Of a DNA stretch of 64,000 bases, positions 1 to 8,093 are shown in pieces; the first letter of the stretch is position 1; every line of letters starts with the position of its first letter. The DNA comes from Arthrobacter cavernae (lineage in GTDB: Bacteria > Actinomycetota > Actinomycetes > Actinomycetales > Micrococcaceae). The stretch is taken from positions 46,138-110,137 of the forward strand of contig NZ_JAFNLL010000026.1 of NCBI RefSeq assembly GCF_017368795.1, in the 5' to 3' direction. A program made the translations under genes and the position numbers. Under the pieces are notes generated by a model. That model ran no database searches, was not told where the DNA came from, and worked only from the letters and a program-made list of their open reading frames with translations.

Positions 1-481
1 TCGGGGCTTCCCGGCGCAGGGTGTCCAGGTCCAGCGAGCCGTCCGGATTGGCGGCGACCCACACTACGTCCGCTCCGACCATGGCCGCGTGGTCCGCGTA
101 GAGCGAATACGTCGGTTCGGGGATCAACACGCGCTCGCCGGGCCCCACCAGCGCCAGCATCGACGCCGCGAGGCCGGCGCTGCCGCCGTGGGTCAGGACC
201 ACCTCCCGTGGCGTCGTGGGCCGGGCATGCTCCGCGGCGATCTTTTCGGCAAGGGCTTCCCGCAGCGCGGGCGCGCCGGTCATGGGGGAGTACCGCGTCC
301 GTCCCTCAACCAGGGAACGGACGGCGGCCTCGACAACCGCGGTGGGGGTGCCGGCGTCGGGCTCTCCCATGGCGAGCGAGATGGCACCGGGGGCCGCCGC
401 GCCCAAGGTGGCGGGGCGGCGGCTGGATGCCGCGATGCGCTCGGCGGCGCCCAGGTTTGCGTTAGCAGTGATGGTGTTCAA
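1..481 (-). CDS. PLP-dependent aminotransferase class I/II, N-terminal part (cut by window edge)
   Basis: About 160 N-terminal residues are present; the gene runs off the left edge. The reading frame has the fold-type I aminotransferase layout: an N-terminal segment with AISLAMGEPD, the RYSPMTGAPALREALAEKI segment, then LTHGGSAGLAASMLALVGPG, the helix and loop that bind the PLP phosphate. The start is read as TTG at 481, preceded by GGAAGAAG at good spacing; no ATG fits. It lies 14 bases after the last RraA-family gene and reads the same way, so it is probably the fourth gene of that operon. The catalytic lysine lies outside the window, so substrate cannot be judged. Transamination of a keto acid or amino acid linked to the aldolase reactions is inference. 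Confidence 0.85.
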   Translation of the reverse strand, partial: MNTITANANLGAAERIAASSRRPATLGAAAPGAISLAMGEPDAGTPTAVVEAAVRSLVEGRTRYSPMTGAPALREALAEKIAAEHARPTTPREVVLTHGGSAGLAASMLALVGPGERVLIPEPTYSLYADHAAMVGADVVWVAANPDGSLDLDTLRREAP

Positions 482-495
482 GATACTTCTTCCGA

Positions 496-1086
496 TCAGA
501 GCGAGTAGATCTCGAGGGTGGTTTTGCCGGTGCTGATCTCGGCGAGGAAGCGCTGCTCGTCGGCCACCCGCTCATCGGCTTTGTCCAGGACCGTGTCCGC
601 TGCGTCGCGGGGAAGGACCACGACGCCGTCGGAGTCGCCCACCACCAAGTCGCCGCTGCGGACGGTCAGGCCGCCCACGCGCACCGGGGAGGAGAAGTCG
701 CCCGCGTAGTCCTTGGCGGTGCCGACCACGGTGATGCTGCGGGAGAAGACGGGGAAGTCCATCTGGGCCATTTCGTCGCTGTCGCGGACGCCGCCGTCGA
801 TCACCAGTCCGGCGATGCCACGGTGCTGGGCCGCGGCGGCGAGGATTTCGCCCCAGTGGCCGTGCTCGGCGCCCTGCATGTCAACCACCAGGACGCTGCC
901 CGCCGGTGCTTTCAGGACCGCGTGGTGCAGGGCGAGGTTGTCCCCGCCCACGCCCCGGACGGTGAAGGCAGGCCCGGCCACCTTGGCGCCGCGCCATGCC
1001 GGCTTCAGCCCTGGATCGCAGGCGCAGGGCAGTTTGGATGCTTCGTACAGGGTGGCCGAGGAATGTCCCCGGGCTGCGTTGTTCAC
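496..1086 (-). CDS. RraA-like / HMG-CHA aldolase family protein, paralogue 3
   Basis: 196 residues. Members of this family include class II aldolases that cleave 4-hydroxy-4-methyl-2-oxoglutarate or 4-carboxy-4-hydroxy-2-oxoadipate to pyruvate plus an oxoacid, and the RNase E inhibitor RraA. Family signatures are seen: GHWGEILAAAAQHRG and then VIDGGVRDSDEM, whose Arg-Asp pair is the metal/substrate motif of the aldolases. The start is GTG at 1086, whose GTGA overlaps the TGA of the preceding gene and follows GGAGGAACAA. This is the closest of the three to the canonical aldolase motif (DGGVRD). Actinobacteria generally lack RNase E inhibition by RraA, so a metabolic aldolase or decarboxylase role is more likely. 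Confidence 0.88.
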   Translation of the reverse strand: MNNAARGHSSATLYEASKLPCACDPGLKPAWRGAKVAGPAFTVRGVGGDNLALHHAVLKAPAGSVLVVDMQGAEHGHWGEILAAAAQHRGIAGLVIDGGVRDSDEMAQMDFPVFSRSITVVGTAKDYAGDFSSPVRVGGLTVRSGDLVVGDSDGVVVLPRDAADTVLDKADERVADEQRFLAEISTGKTTLEIYSL

Positions 1087-1748
1087 TTGTTCCTCCACTG
1101 AAGGTCGTGGTAGCCGAGGTCCTTGCGGGCCTGGACCAGGGTGGCGCCGCTCTTGACGGAGGCGACGATGCGGGCCTCGGTGTCCTCGATCCTTTCGGCG
1201 ATCCCTGCGATCTCGGCGGCGCGGGCCTGCGGCACGGCCAGGGCGCCGTCGGCGTCGGCGCAGATGATGTCCGACGGCGAGATGCGGACGTCGTTGATGG
1301 TGACTTCGGTTTGGACGGCCACGAGCTGGACGCGGTCCTTGCCGGTGCGCATGAACCTGCCGCGGCTGAAGAGCGGGTAGTTCTGCTGCAGGGACGTGGA
1401 GATGTCCCGGCAGACGCCGTTGATGACGGTTCCGGCGATGCCGTGCTCGGCGGCGACCGCGGTCATGATGCCGCCCCAGACCGTGACGTCGGTGCGTCCG
1501 TCGTTGTCGATGACGATCACGGCGCCCGGCGGGACGTCGTCCAGGAAGTCGCCCACGCTGCCGCGGGACTTGCCGGCCGGTGCGTATTGGACGGTGAAGG
1601 CCGGTCCGGTGGCCCGGAAATCGTACGTCAGGCCGGCCAGGCCGTGGAGCGTGCCGTGGAGGCCAAGGGAGTCCATGGCGTCCGAAATGGATGCGGTGGG
1701 CAGAGCTGCCAGGCGGTCGATGACGCTGGCTTCGGTGGTGGTGTTCAT
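1083..1748 (-). CDS. RraA-like / HMG-CHA aldolase family protein, paralogue 2
   Basis: 221 residues, middle gene of three tandem paralogues. The frame carries WGGIMTAVAAEHGIAG followed by VINGVCRD, so the Arg-Asp pair is kept but the first Asp of the DGG motif is Asn. The ATG at 1748 overlaps the upstream stop codon (ATGA) and the gene ends in a GTGA overlap with the next, so the three are translationally coupled. The N-terminal half, with DALDSLG-like text and TGPAFTVQYAPAGKSRG, is typical of the family. Whether the three paralogues form a heteromeric ring or act on different substrates cannot be told from sequence. Confidence 0.87.
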   Translation of the reverse strand: MNTTTEASVIDRLAALPTASISDAMDSLGLHGTLHGLAGLTYDFRATGPAFTVQYAPAGKSRGSVGDFLDDVPPGAVIVIDNDGRTDVTVWGGIMTAVAAEHGIAGTVINGVCRDISTSLQQNYPLFSRGRFMRTGKDRVQLVAVQTEVTINDVRISPSDIICADADGALAVPQARAAEIAGIAERIEDTEARIVASVKSGATLVQARKDLGYHDLQWRNK

Positions 1749-2443
1749 CAGTGTTCCTCTGTGATTCCGGATTCGGGGGTTCCGGTTTCGGGGGTTCCTG
1801 CCAGGCGCGTGTCGCGCATGGCTTCGTGAAGCGCGACGCCGGCTCGCAGCTCGGCGGCGATTGCTTGCTCGCGTGCGGCCACGCCTTGTGCGCGTTCCAG
1901 CACCTCTTCGAGGTGGCTGTGGGGGACAACCGCGACGCCGGTCTCGTCTGCCAGGACCAGGTCGCCGGGGGTGACGGTCACCCCGCCGAGCCGGACGGGT
2001 TCGCCGGTGGAGCGCTGCTGCAGCCGGCCGCGGGCGGTGGCGGGAATGCGGCCCTTGGCGAAGACGGGAAAGCCGATGTCCCGGGCCTCGTGGACGTCCC
2101 GGCACGCGCCGTCGGCAACGACGCCGAGGACGCCGTTCAGGGAGGCGCCCAGGCTGAGCAGTCCGCCCCAGCAGGACACGTCCGTGCGGCCATCGTTGGC
2201 CACGACGATCACGTTGGTCTCATCGGCGCCGGCCACGGCGGTCGCTCCGATGTGGGCGCCGGACGGGCTTGGGACATAGGGCTCGAGCTGGACGGTCACG
2301 GCGAAACCGACGATCTTCGGCGTGCCCCACACCGGCAGGAAGCCTGCCTGGCCCGGAGGAAGGCCGAGCGCGTCAAGGGCGTCCGACACGGCTGCCGAAT
2401 CCAGGGCTGCGTAGTGTTCCAGAAGAGCTGTTTGCGAAGTCAT
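1748..2443 (-). CDS. RraA-like / HMG-CHA aldolase family protein, paralogue 1
   Basis: 231 residues, first gene of the operon, divergent from the LysR gene. It has DALDALGLPPGQAGF near the N-terminus, WGGLLSLGASLNGVLG, and the VADGACRD version of the family Arg-Asp motif. The chosen start is the ATG at 2443. An upstream in-frame extension would run through the divergent operator and is not believable. The C-terminal tail (LAGTPETGTPESGITEEH) is low-complexity and encoded by near-direct repeats. The product is likely a metal-dependent aldolase or decarboxylase for a small hydroxy-oxo diacid; the substrate is unknown. Confidence 0.86.
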   Translation of the reverse strand: MTSQTALLEHYAALDSAAVSDALDALGLPPGQAGFLPVWGTPKIVGFAVTVQLEPYVPSPSGAHIGATAVAGADETNVIVVANDGRTDVSCWGGLLSLGASLNGVLGVVADGACRDVHEARDIGFPVFAKGRIPATARGRLQQRSTGEPVRLGGVTVTPGDLVLADETGVAVVPHSHLEEVLERAQGVAAREQAIAAELRAGVALHEAMRDTRLAGTPETGTPESGITEEH

Positions 2444-2468
2444 GCTTCCAGTAGACAGGCGCCGATCG

Positions 2469-2493
2469 ATATAGTGAAGGTCTGGTTCTATAT
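2469..2493. promoter_or_regulatory. Candidate LysR-type operator in divergent promoter
   Basis: Inverted repeat ATATAG-N13-CTATAT in the 74-base gap between the divergent LysR gene (2518) and the RraA operon (2443). Perfect 6-bp arms and AT-rich sequence in an otherwise GC-rich gap fit a LysR-type regulator binding site controlling both directions. Confidence 0.6.
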
Positions 2494-2517
2494 AGCTGGA
2501 AGAGGAATAGCGACTCA

Positions 2518-3411
2518 ATGATCGAGGTGCGCCAAGCAAGATACTTCGCTGCCGTCGCGGAAGAACTGCACTTTGGGCGCGCAGCCGAGCGGCTCAACAT
2601 GTCACAGCCGCCGCTGAGCCAGGCCATCCTGCAGCTTGAACGCCAGCTCGGAACGGAACTGCTGACCCGGTCCAGCCGCTCGGTGCTGCTGACGGACGCC
2701 GGAAAGCTGTTCCTGGATGAATGCCGGCTGCTGGTGCAGGCCTCCGAGCGGGCCGCGGAGGTAGCCGCCCGGGCCAAGTCCGGCATGGCGGGCACGCTGC
2801 GGATCGGTTCGGTGACCTCGGCCTTTGACCGGGTGCTGCCGGAGGTGCTGGAGCGCTTCCGGAACGACTGGCCCGACGTCGAGCTGCAGGTCTCGGAAAT
2901 CGATACGCACCATGGCCGGGACCGGCTGCTGCGGCGCGAGCTGGACGTTGCGATCATCCGGCAGTCGGGATCTGAACGCGGGCTCAGCTCGGTGCCCTTG
3001 CACCGGGACCGCTTCGTCATCGCCCTCCCCGCCTCGCATCCCCTGGCGGGCGAACAGGGGGCGGTGGATCTGGCCCGGTTCCGGGATGACAGCTGGGTGT
3101 GGCTGCCCCGCGCCATTTCGCCCGACTACCACGACGAGATGGTGGCCGCCTGCCGCCGGGCCGGGTTCAGCCCGCAGGCCAAGCACTTCGCCAACTCGAT
3201 CCAGTCGCAGCTGGCTATGGTGGGCTGCGGACTGGGCGTCACCCTGGCGCCGAACTCGTCCATCGGCGTGGCCCAGCACGGTTCCGTGGCCCGCGAACTC
3301 TCCGAGCGCGTGGACCTGGTGGAGCTGTCCCTGGTCAGCCGGGCCGGCGAGCCGGAGCCCATCACCCGGCACTTCATCGCCTGCGCACAGCAAAGCGCCG
3401 GCGGCGATTAA
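2518..3411 (+). CDS. LysR-family transcriptional regulator
   Basis: 297 residues, standard LysR length. The N-terminal winged helix-turn-helix is clear (residues about 1-60: RQARYFAAVAEELHFGRAAERL, MSQPPLSQAILQLERQLG), followed by the two-lobed effector domain (from about 90, GTLRIGSVTSAF). The ATG at 2518 follows GGAAGAGGAA. It is divergent from three RraA-like genes and an aminotransferase and shares a 74-base promoter region with a palindromic site, so it most likely activates that operon in response to a pathway intermediate. The inducer is unknown. Confidence 0.93.
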   Translation: MIEVRQARYFAAVAEELHFGRAAERLNMSQPPLSQAILQLERQLGTELLTRSSRSVLLTDAGKLFLDECRLLVQASERAAEVAARAKSGMAGTLRIGSVTSAFDRVLPEVLERFRNDWPDVELQVSEIDTHHGRDRLLRRELDVAIIRQSGSERGLSSVPLHRDRFVIALPASHPLAGEQGAVDLARFRDDSWVWLPRAISPDYHDEMVAACRRAGFSPQAKHFANSIQSQLAMVGCGLGVTLAPNSSIGVAQHGSVARELSERVDLVELSLVSRAGEPEPITRHFIACAQQSAGGD

Positions 3412-3514
3412 TCGAGACAGCAAGCGGACGACGGCGGCGGCGTTTGTTGGCGTTGGATGGTCCAGGCCTGGCGCGCTACAGCCTGAACGCCACCGGGAAA
3501 GATAGAGTGTCACG

Positions 3515-4291
3515 GTGAAGATTGCCCTGGCCCCCGACGGCGCCGAGCTCGCTTGGGCCGAAGAAGGCGAGGGCGAGCCCCTGCTCCTGATCGCCGGCCA
3601 GGCAACGGCCATGGACGGTTGGGGCCCGACGGCGGAAGCCTTGTCCCGCTATCACCGCGTCATCCGCTTTGATCACCGGGGGATCGGCGCCAGCGGCGAC
3701 GGCGATGCCGGGCGCTACAGCACGAGGCTGCTCGCCGCCGATGCGGCCGCCGTCTTGGACGCCGCGAACGTCGATGCGGCCCATGTGTACGGCCATTCCA
3801 TGGGAGGAAGAATCGCCCAATGGCTGGCCATCGACCATCCGCACAGGGTGCGCGCGCTGATCCTCGCCGCAACGAGCGGCGGGAAACTCTCCAGGGCCGG
3901 GCCCACCCAGGCCGCCATGGAAGCGCTGGTCAGCGGCGATGCCGCGCGGCTGGAACCCCTGTTCTTTGACCCGGAATGGGCACTGAACCACCCTGACGCA
4001 GTACGCACCTTCTTCAACTCACGGGCCTCCGCCTGGGCCAAGGCACGCCATTTCCGGGCGAGCCGCGATCACGACGCGTGGGGCGAGCTCGGCTCCATCC
4101 AGTCGCCCACCCTCATCCTCCACGGCACCGACGACGCGCTGACACCCCTGCCCAACGCCGTCGAACTCCACCGGCACATCCGCCGATCCACGCTGGTCAA
4201 GGTTCCCGGCGCCGGCCACGGCCTCCATCTGGACCATCCGGAGACCATCGAATGGATCCGGCAGTTCATCGCGGCCAAAGCACCCCGCTGA
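3515..4291 (+). CDS. Alpha/beta hydrolase
   Basis: 258 residues with the full hydrolase triad: nucleophile elbow GHSMGGR (Ser near residue 95), acid in LHGTDDALTP, and catalytic His in GAGHGLHLDHP near the C-terminus; the oxyanion region is LIAGQATAMDGWG. The start is GTG at 3515 with only a weak upstream purine stretch. No signal peptide, so cytoplasmic. It is convergent with the epoxide hydrolase gene (17-base gap). Esterase, lactonase or 3-oxoadipate enol-lactonase-like activity are all possible; the family does not allow a substrate call. Confidence 0.88.
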   Translation: MKIALAPDGAELAWAEEGEGEPLLLIAGQATAMDGWGPTAEALSRYHRVIRFDHRGIGASGDGDAGRYSTRLLAADAAAVLDAANVDAAHVYGHSMGGRIAQWLAIDHPHRVRALILAATSGGKLSRAGPTQAAMEALVSGDAARLEPLFFDPEWALNHPDAVRTFFNSRASAWAKARHFRASRDHDAWGELGSIQSPTLILHGTDDALTPLPNAVELHRHIRRSTLVKVPGAGHGLHLDHPETIEWIRQFIAAKAPR

Positions 4292-4308
4292 CGCAAGCTA
4301 CTCGCAGA

Positions 4309-5493
4309 TTAGCGGAGGCCGCGGAAGAAGGTGCGCACATCGTCCACTAGGAGATCGGGGACCTCCATGGCCGGAAAGTGGCCGCCGCGCTCGAATTCCG
4401 ACCAGTGGATGACGTTGTTGTCGCGCTCGGCAATGCTGCGGATCCCGAAGTCGCCGGGGAACACCGCCACCCCGGAGGGCACCTCGGACCGTTGTTCCTG
4501 CTGCCCCCAGCTGGCCTGGCCCTCCTTGTAGAGCCGCGCCGCCGACGTGGCCGTGCCGGTGAGCCAGTACACGCTGACGTTGGTGAGCATCAAGTCGCGA
4601 TCAACGGCGTCCTCGGGCAGTTCGGCGGCGGGATCGGTCCATTCCTTGAATTTTTCGACGATCCAGGCGAGCTGCCCTGCGGGCGAGTCGGAGAGCCCGA
4701 CGCCGAGCGTCTGGGGCCGCGTGGATTGGATAATCGCGTAGCCCGTGCCATCCTGCATCTGCCATTGCATGCCTGCGAGGCGCGCCTGCTCGGCGTCGCT
4801 CAGACCGGCCAGCTCTGCCGGATCTCCCGAGGGGAACCCCAGGCTGCCGTTGACGTGGACGCCCACAACGTGTTCGGAGTCGATGCGGCCCAGCATCGGT
4901 GAGATCACCGAACCGGTGTCGCCACCTTGGGCGCCGTACCTCTCGTAGCCGAGCCGGCCCATCAGCACCGCCCAGGCGCGGGCGATCCGGGCCATGTCCC
5001 AGCCTGTCTCCCGGGTCGGCCCGGAGAACCCGAACCCGGGCATGGACGGTGCGACGACGTGGAACGCGTCGGCGGGGTCGCCGCCATGGGCGCGGGGATC
5101 CGTGAGCGGTCCGATGATGTCCATGAACTCAACGATCGAGCCAGGCCAGCCGTGGGTAATGATGAGCGGCAGCGCGTCCGGCTCGGGGGAACGCACGTGC
5201 ATGAAGTGAATGTTCTGTCCGTCGATGGTGGTGGTGAACTGCGGGAAGTTGTTGAGCTTCGCCTCGTACTTGCGCCAGTCGTAGGAGGTCCGCCAGTACT
5301 CGGCCAGCCCCTTCAGGTAGCTGATGGGGACGCCGTAGGCCCAGCCGACGCCGGGCAGTTCATCGGGCCAGCGGGTGTTGGCCAGCCGGTCATTCAGTGC
5401 GGTCAGCTCGGCTTGCGGGATCTGGATGCGGAAGGGTCGGATGTCAGCGCCGTCGATTTCCATGGGCTCGACGATACCGGGCCTTGCGGACAA
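4309..5493 (-). CDS. Epoxide hydrolase (EHN-type, microsomal-like)
   Basis: 394 residues. The N-terminal EHN domain is clear ([23 protein letters not shown]; later [21 protein letters not shown]), then an alpha/beta-hydrolase core with the oxyanion motif [10 protein letters not shown], nucleophile Asp in QGGDTGS and catalytic His in RGGHFPAME. This family opens epoxides to diols through an alkyl-enzyme ester on Asp. TTG at 5493 has AGGA six bases upstream and is preferred; ATG at 5463 (384 residues) lacks a clear ribosome binding site. Cytoplasmic. Likely detoxification or degradation of an aromatic or terpenoid epoxide. Confidence 0.9.
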   Translation of the reverse strand: MSARPGIVEPMEIDGADIRPFRIQIPQAELTALNDRLANTRWPDELPGVGWAYGVPISYLKGLAEYWRTSYDWRKYEAKLNNFPQFTTTIDGQNIHFMHVRSPEPDALPLIITHGWPGSIVEFMDIIGPLTDPRAHGGDPADAFHVVAPSMPGFGFSGPTRETGWDMARIARAWAVLMGRLGYERYGAQGGDTGSVISPMLGRIDSEHVVGVHVNGSLGFPSGDPAELAGLSDAEQARLAGMQWQMQDGTGYAIIQSTRPQTLGVGLSDSPAGQLAWIVEKFKEWTDPAAELPEDAVDRDLMLTNVSVYWLTGTATSAARLYKEGQASWGQQEQRSEVPSGVAVFPGDFGIRSIAERDNNVIHWSEFERGGHFPAMEVPDLLVDDVRTFFRGLR

Positions 5494-5547
5494 TTACTGT
5501 CCTCATGGGACGTCAATCTGCTGGTGACGTCGATGCCGAATTGAACA

Positions 5548-5579
5548 CGGACGACGGCGAAACCTCCCGCCGTCGTCCG
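5548..5579. terminator. GACGACGG-type hairpin
   Basis: Perfect 12-bp stem CGGACGACGGCG/CGCCGTCGTCCG with an 8-base loop, between the epoxide hydrolase promoter side and the ArsR gene end. It has no U-tract. Related hairpins recur at 8942-8982, 10104-10152, 27935-27964 and 37324-37353. Confidence 0.55.
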
Positions 5580-5630
5580 CTTGCGTGAAGTGCCTCGCGT
5601 CCCAGCTGCCGCTCCCCTGAACTCGCGTTT

Positions 5631-5933
5631 TTAGCTCGCGTTGAGGACGGCCTGGAGGAGGCCGGGAAAGCGTCGGTCCAGGTCCTCGCGGCGGAGCGTG
5701 CTGTTGATCGACGTTCCGCAGTACTGCTGCTCGATCAGGCCCGCCTCACGCAGGACGCGGAAATGGTGGGTGGAAGTCGACTTGCTCACCGGAAGGTCAA
5801 AGGACACGCAGGCCTGCGCTGCGTCCGCATTCGCGAGCTGCTTCACGATCATGAGCCGGACCGGATCGGCCAGCGCCGCAAGGACGGTGTCTATTTGGAG
5901 GCCGTCTCGGGAGGGGTGGGTCAGGATGCGCAC
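5631..5933 (-). CDS. ArsR-family transcriptional repressor
   Basis: 100 residues with the ArsR winged helix-turn-helix: LAALADPVRLMIVKQLANAD, then SKSTSTHHFRVLREAGLIEQ as the recognition helix. No clear metal-binding Cys pair of the CxC type is seen (single Cys residues only), so it is probably a non-metal ArsR sensing a small molecule or redox state. The start is GTG at 5933. It is divergent from the old yellow enzyme gene and a 9-bp-arm palindrome lies between the two, so it most likely represses that gene and itself. Confidence 0.9.
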   Translation of the reverse strand: MRILTHPSRDGLQIDTVLAALADPVRLMIVKQLANADAAQACVSFDLPVSKSTSTHHFRVLREAGLIEQQYCGTSINSTLRREDLDRRFPGLLQAVLNAS

Positions 5934-5956
5934 CCCACCATTCTCTCATTCGAACG

Positions 5957-5980
5957 GTACTACGACGCATTTCGTAGTAC
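5957..5980. promoter_or_regulatory. ArsR operator palindrome
   Basis: GTACTACGA-N6-TCGTAGTAC, perfect 9-bp arms, in the 102-base divergent gap between the ArsR gene and the NADH:flavin oxidoreductase gene. A further half site (GTACTA) lies at 5991-5996. Confidence 0.75.
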
Positions 5981-6035
5981 GTTTGTGACCGTACTATGCT
6001 TGCCGTGAAAGAGATTGCCGCGCTGAGGAGTACTT

Positions 6036-7115
6036 GTGTCACACGCTTTGTTTGAGCCATTCCGCCTTCGTGGAGTGGAGATCCGCAACCGGATCTGGGT
6101 CCCGCCGATGTGCACGTTTGCTGTTGACGCCCAGGATGGTGTCCCGACGGACTGGCACCTCATGCACCTTGGCTCGTTGGCGCGCGGTGGCGCAGGTGCC
6201 GTCATTGTTGAAGCCACAGGTGTCGTCCCGGAGGGGCGGATCAGCCCGCAGGATCTTGGTCTTTGGAATGATGAGCAGCGCGATGTGTTTCGCCGCGTCA
6301 CGGACCTTATTCATTCGCAGGGGGCCGTGGCCGCGATCCAGCTTGCGCACGCCGGCCGCAAGGGCTCGACCTGGCGCGGCTGGGGTGAGCGCAAGGCGGG
6401 GACTGTTCCGCGGGAGCATGGAGGCTGGACTCCGCTGGGCGCGTCGCCGATTGCGTTCCCAGGGCTCGCTGTCCCCGTTGAGCTTGACCTTGAAGGCATC
6501 CGGTTCATTGTCGAGGCCTTTGCTTCTTCTGCCCGCCGTGCGGTCGATGCCGGGTTTGACGTGCTTGAGCTTCATGGGGCACACGGATACCTGCTTCACC
6601 AGTTCCTTTCGCCCTTGAGCAACCACCGGCAGGATGGCTACGGAGGCTCCCTGGGAAACCGTGCGCGCCTTCTCTTGGAGGTTGTTGATGCCGTCCGTGC
6701 CGAGGTTGGGGAAGCGGTTCCAGTGATCGTGCGCCTCTCGGCGACTGACTGGACGGAGGGCGGGCTCACCCCCGATGACACGGAACAGATCGTCCTCTGG
6801 CTCAAGGACCGCGGCGTGGACATGATCGACGTCTCCACCGGAGGCAATGTGGCCAACGCTGCCATCCCGGTCGGTCCGGGCTACCAACTGCCCTTTGCTG
6901 AACGCATCAGGAGCAATACGGGTGTTCCCGTGGCGGCGGTCGGAATGATTGACCAGCCCTACCAGGCCGAACAGATCGTTGCCACCGGCCAGGCGGACGT
7001 CGTGCTCGTAGGGCGCGAATCCCTGCGTGATCCCAATTTCACGATCCGGGCTGCCGATGAGCTCCGCTATGAGTTGCCCTACAAGCCTGCGCAATACGAG
7101 CGGGCATACGTCTAG
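6036..7115 (+). CDS. NADH:flavin oxidoreductase, old yellow enzyme family (YqjM-like)
   Basis: 359 residues, one TIM-barrel OYE domain. Seen: LFEPFRLRGVEIRNRIWVPPMCTF (FMN site), AIQLAHAGRKGS, the ELHGAHGYLLHQFLSPLSN signature with substrate-binding His residues, RLSATDW, and the C-terminal DVVLVGRESLRDPNF phosphate-binding region. It reduces activated C=C bonds using FMN and NAD(P)H. The start is GTG at 6036 after GAGGAG. It is followed 18 bases later by the arginase-fold gene and is divergent from the ArsR repressor with a strong operator, so it is probably induced by an electrophile. Confidence 0.92.
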   Translation: MSHALFEPFRLRGVEIRNRIWVPPMCTFAVDAQDGVPTDWHLMHLGSLARGGAGAVIVEATGVVPEGRISPQDLGLWNDEQRDVFRRVTDLIHSQGAVAAIQLAHAGRKGSTWRGWGERKAGTVPREHGGWTPLGASPIAFPGLAVPVELDLEGIRFIVEAFASSARRAVDAGFDVLELHGAHGYLLHQFLSPLSNHRQDGYGGSLGNRARLLLEVVDAVRAEVGEAVPVIVRLSATDWTEGGLTPDDTEQIVLWLKDRGVDMIDVSTGGNVANAAIPVGPGYQLPFAERIRSNTGVPVAAVGMIDQPYQAEQIVATGQADVVLVGRESLRDPNFTIRAADELRYELPYKPAQYERAYV

Positions 7116-7133
7116 CCCCCAAGGAGTGACCAC

Positions 7134-8003
7134 GTGAGCACGTCAAAAACGATGAGGCTTGTATTGCCGCAGTGGCAAGGTGGAAACAACGAGCTGTATG
7201 TACTCGGATCAGAGCTGCTCGCTTGGCTGGCGCCACTCACGGAGGATCCCGTGGTTCGGGTGCCGGTCGAAGAGTTCCGCCAAGACGGCACTCTCGACGA
7301 CGGCATGCTGTACCGCTCTGCGCTGCTTCGCCAACTGAGGACCGCCCGGGAGCTGATCGATCGGGAGCGCCCCGACAGAATAGCGGTTCTGGGCGGGGAC
7401 TGCCTCGCGGCCCAAGCACCATTCGCGTACCTGAATGAGAAGTACGGCGGCGGGCTGGGCATCCTGTGGATCGATGCCCACTCCGACGTCAAGACGACAG
7501 CCGATACCCCGAATGCGCACGCCATGGTCCTGGGCAATCTGCTGGGGGAGGGGGATCGGGATTTCAGCAGGGAGGTGGCCCGGACCTTCAACCCCAAAAA
7601 GGTCATGTATGCAGGGCTACGGGAGGAGATCCTCTCACCAGCTGAATCTGCGGTAATCGACAGGCTGGGCCTGAAAAATGCCACCCCGGAATCTCTGGTG
7701 GTCGACAGCTCTCCGGTGTTGGACTGGGTCCGGGAGAACGGTATCAAGCGCCTGGCTATTCATCTGGACCTTGACGTGATCGCACCCGCCCAGTTCCGTT
7801 CCGTGATGTTCGCCAAGCCAGGTCTGGAATCCGGCCCGGATGGGCAGCACCGTGGCGGCGAGATGGAGTTCTCGCAGGTTACCCGGCTTATCGCCGATGT
7901 CACTGGAGCGACTGAGGTGGTTGGCCTGAGCATCTGTGAGCACCTTCCATGGGATGCGATGCAACTCAAGCAAGCCCTGGCCAGGTTCCCCATTCTCAAC
8001 TGA
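7134..8003 (+). CDS. Arginase/agmatinase-fold protein
   Basis: 289 residues. The manganese-binding motifs of the ureohydrolase fold are present: LGGDC (in place of the more usual GGDH), WIDAHSDVKT, and HLDLDVIAP; late Glu in SICEH. The His-to-Cys change in the first motif occurs in some divergent members. Start GTG at 7134, 18 bases after the OYE gene, so probably one transcript. Arginase, agmatinase or another guanidino-hydrolase are possible; the unusual pairing with an ene-reductase argues against a housekeeping arginase. Cytoplasmic. Confidence 0.85.
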   Translation: MSTSKTMRLVLPQWQGGNNELYVLGSELLAWLAPLTEDPVVRVPVEEFRQDGTLDDGMLYRSALLRQLRTARELIDRERPDRIAVLGGDCLAAQAPFAYLNEKYGGGLGILWIDAHSDVKTTADTPNAHAMVLGNLLGEGDRDFSREVARTFNPKKVMYAGLREEILSPAESAVIDRLGLKNATPESLVVDSSPVLDWVRENGIKRLAIHLDLDVIAPAQFRSVMFAKPGLESGPDGQHRGGEMEFSQVTRLIADVTGATEVVGLSICEHLPWDAMQLKQALARFPILN

Positions 8004-8047
8004 ACACGCGGGACAACGTGCCCGGAGCCGCCGCCTGGTTGAAGCCA

Positions 8048-8076
8048 TTGACATCCCCTGCCCGCGGACATATCGT
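8048..8076 (+). promoter_or_regulatory. Near-consensus promoter for leaderless ArsR mRNA
   Basis: TTGACA at 8048-8053, 17-base spacer, TATCGT at 8071-8076. The predicted transcription start falls at or within two bases of the ATG at 8085, so the mRNA should be leaderless; there is indeed no Shine-Dalgarno sequence. Confidence 0.7.
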
Positions 8077-8093
8077 ACAACCAAATGGTTGTA
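8076..8093. promoter_or_regulatory. ArsR operator overlapping start codon
   Basis: Perfect inverted repeat TACAACCA-AA-TGGTTGTA. It covers the end of the -10 box, the predicted transcription start and the ATG of the ArsR gene, an ideal position for autorepression. Confidence 0.75.

Noticed and set aside
1087..1929. In-frame upstream extension of the last RraA-like gene to 477 codons
   Set aside because: The extension is Arg/His/Pro-rich and lies over the neighbouring paralogue; the GTG at 1086 with GGAGG is the true start.
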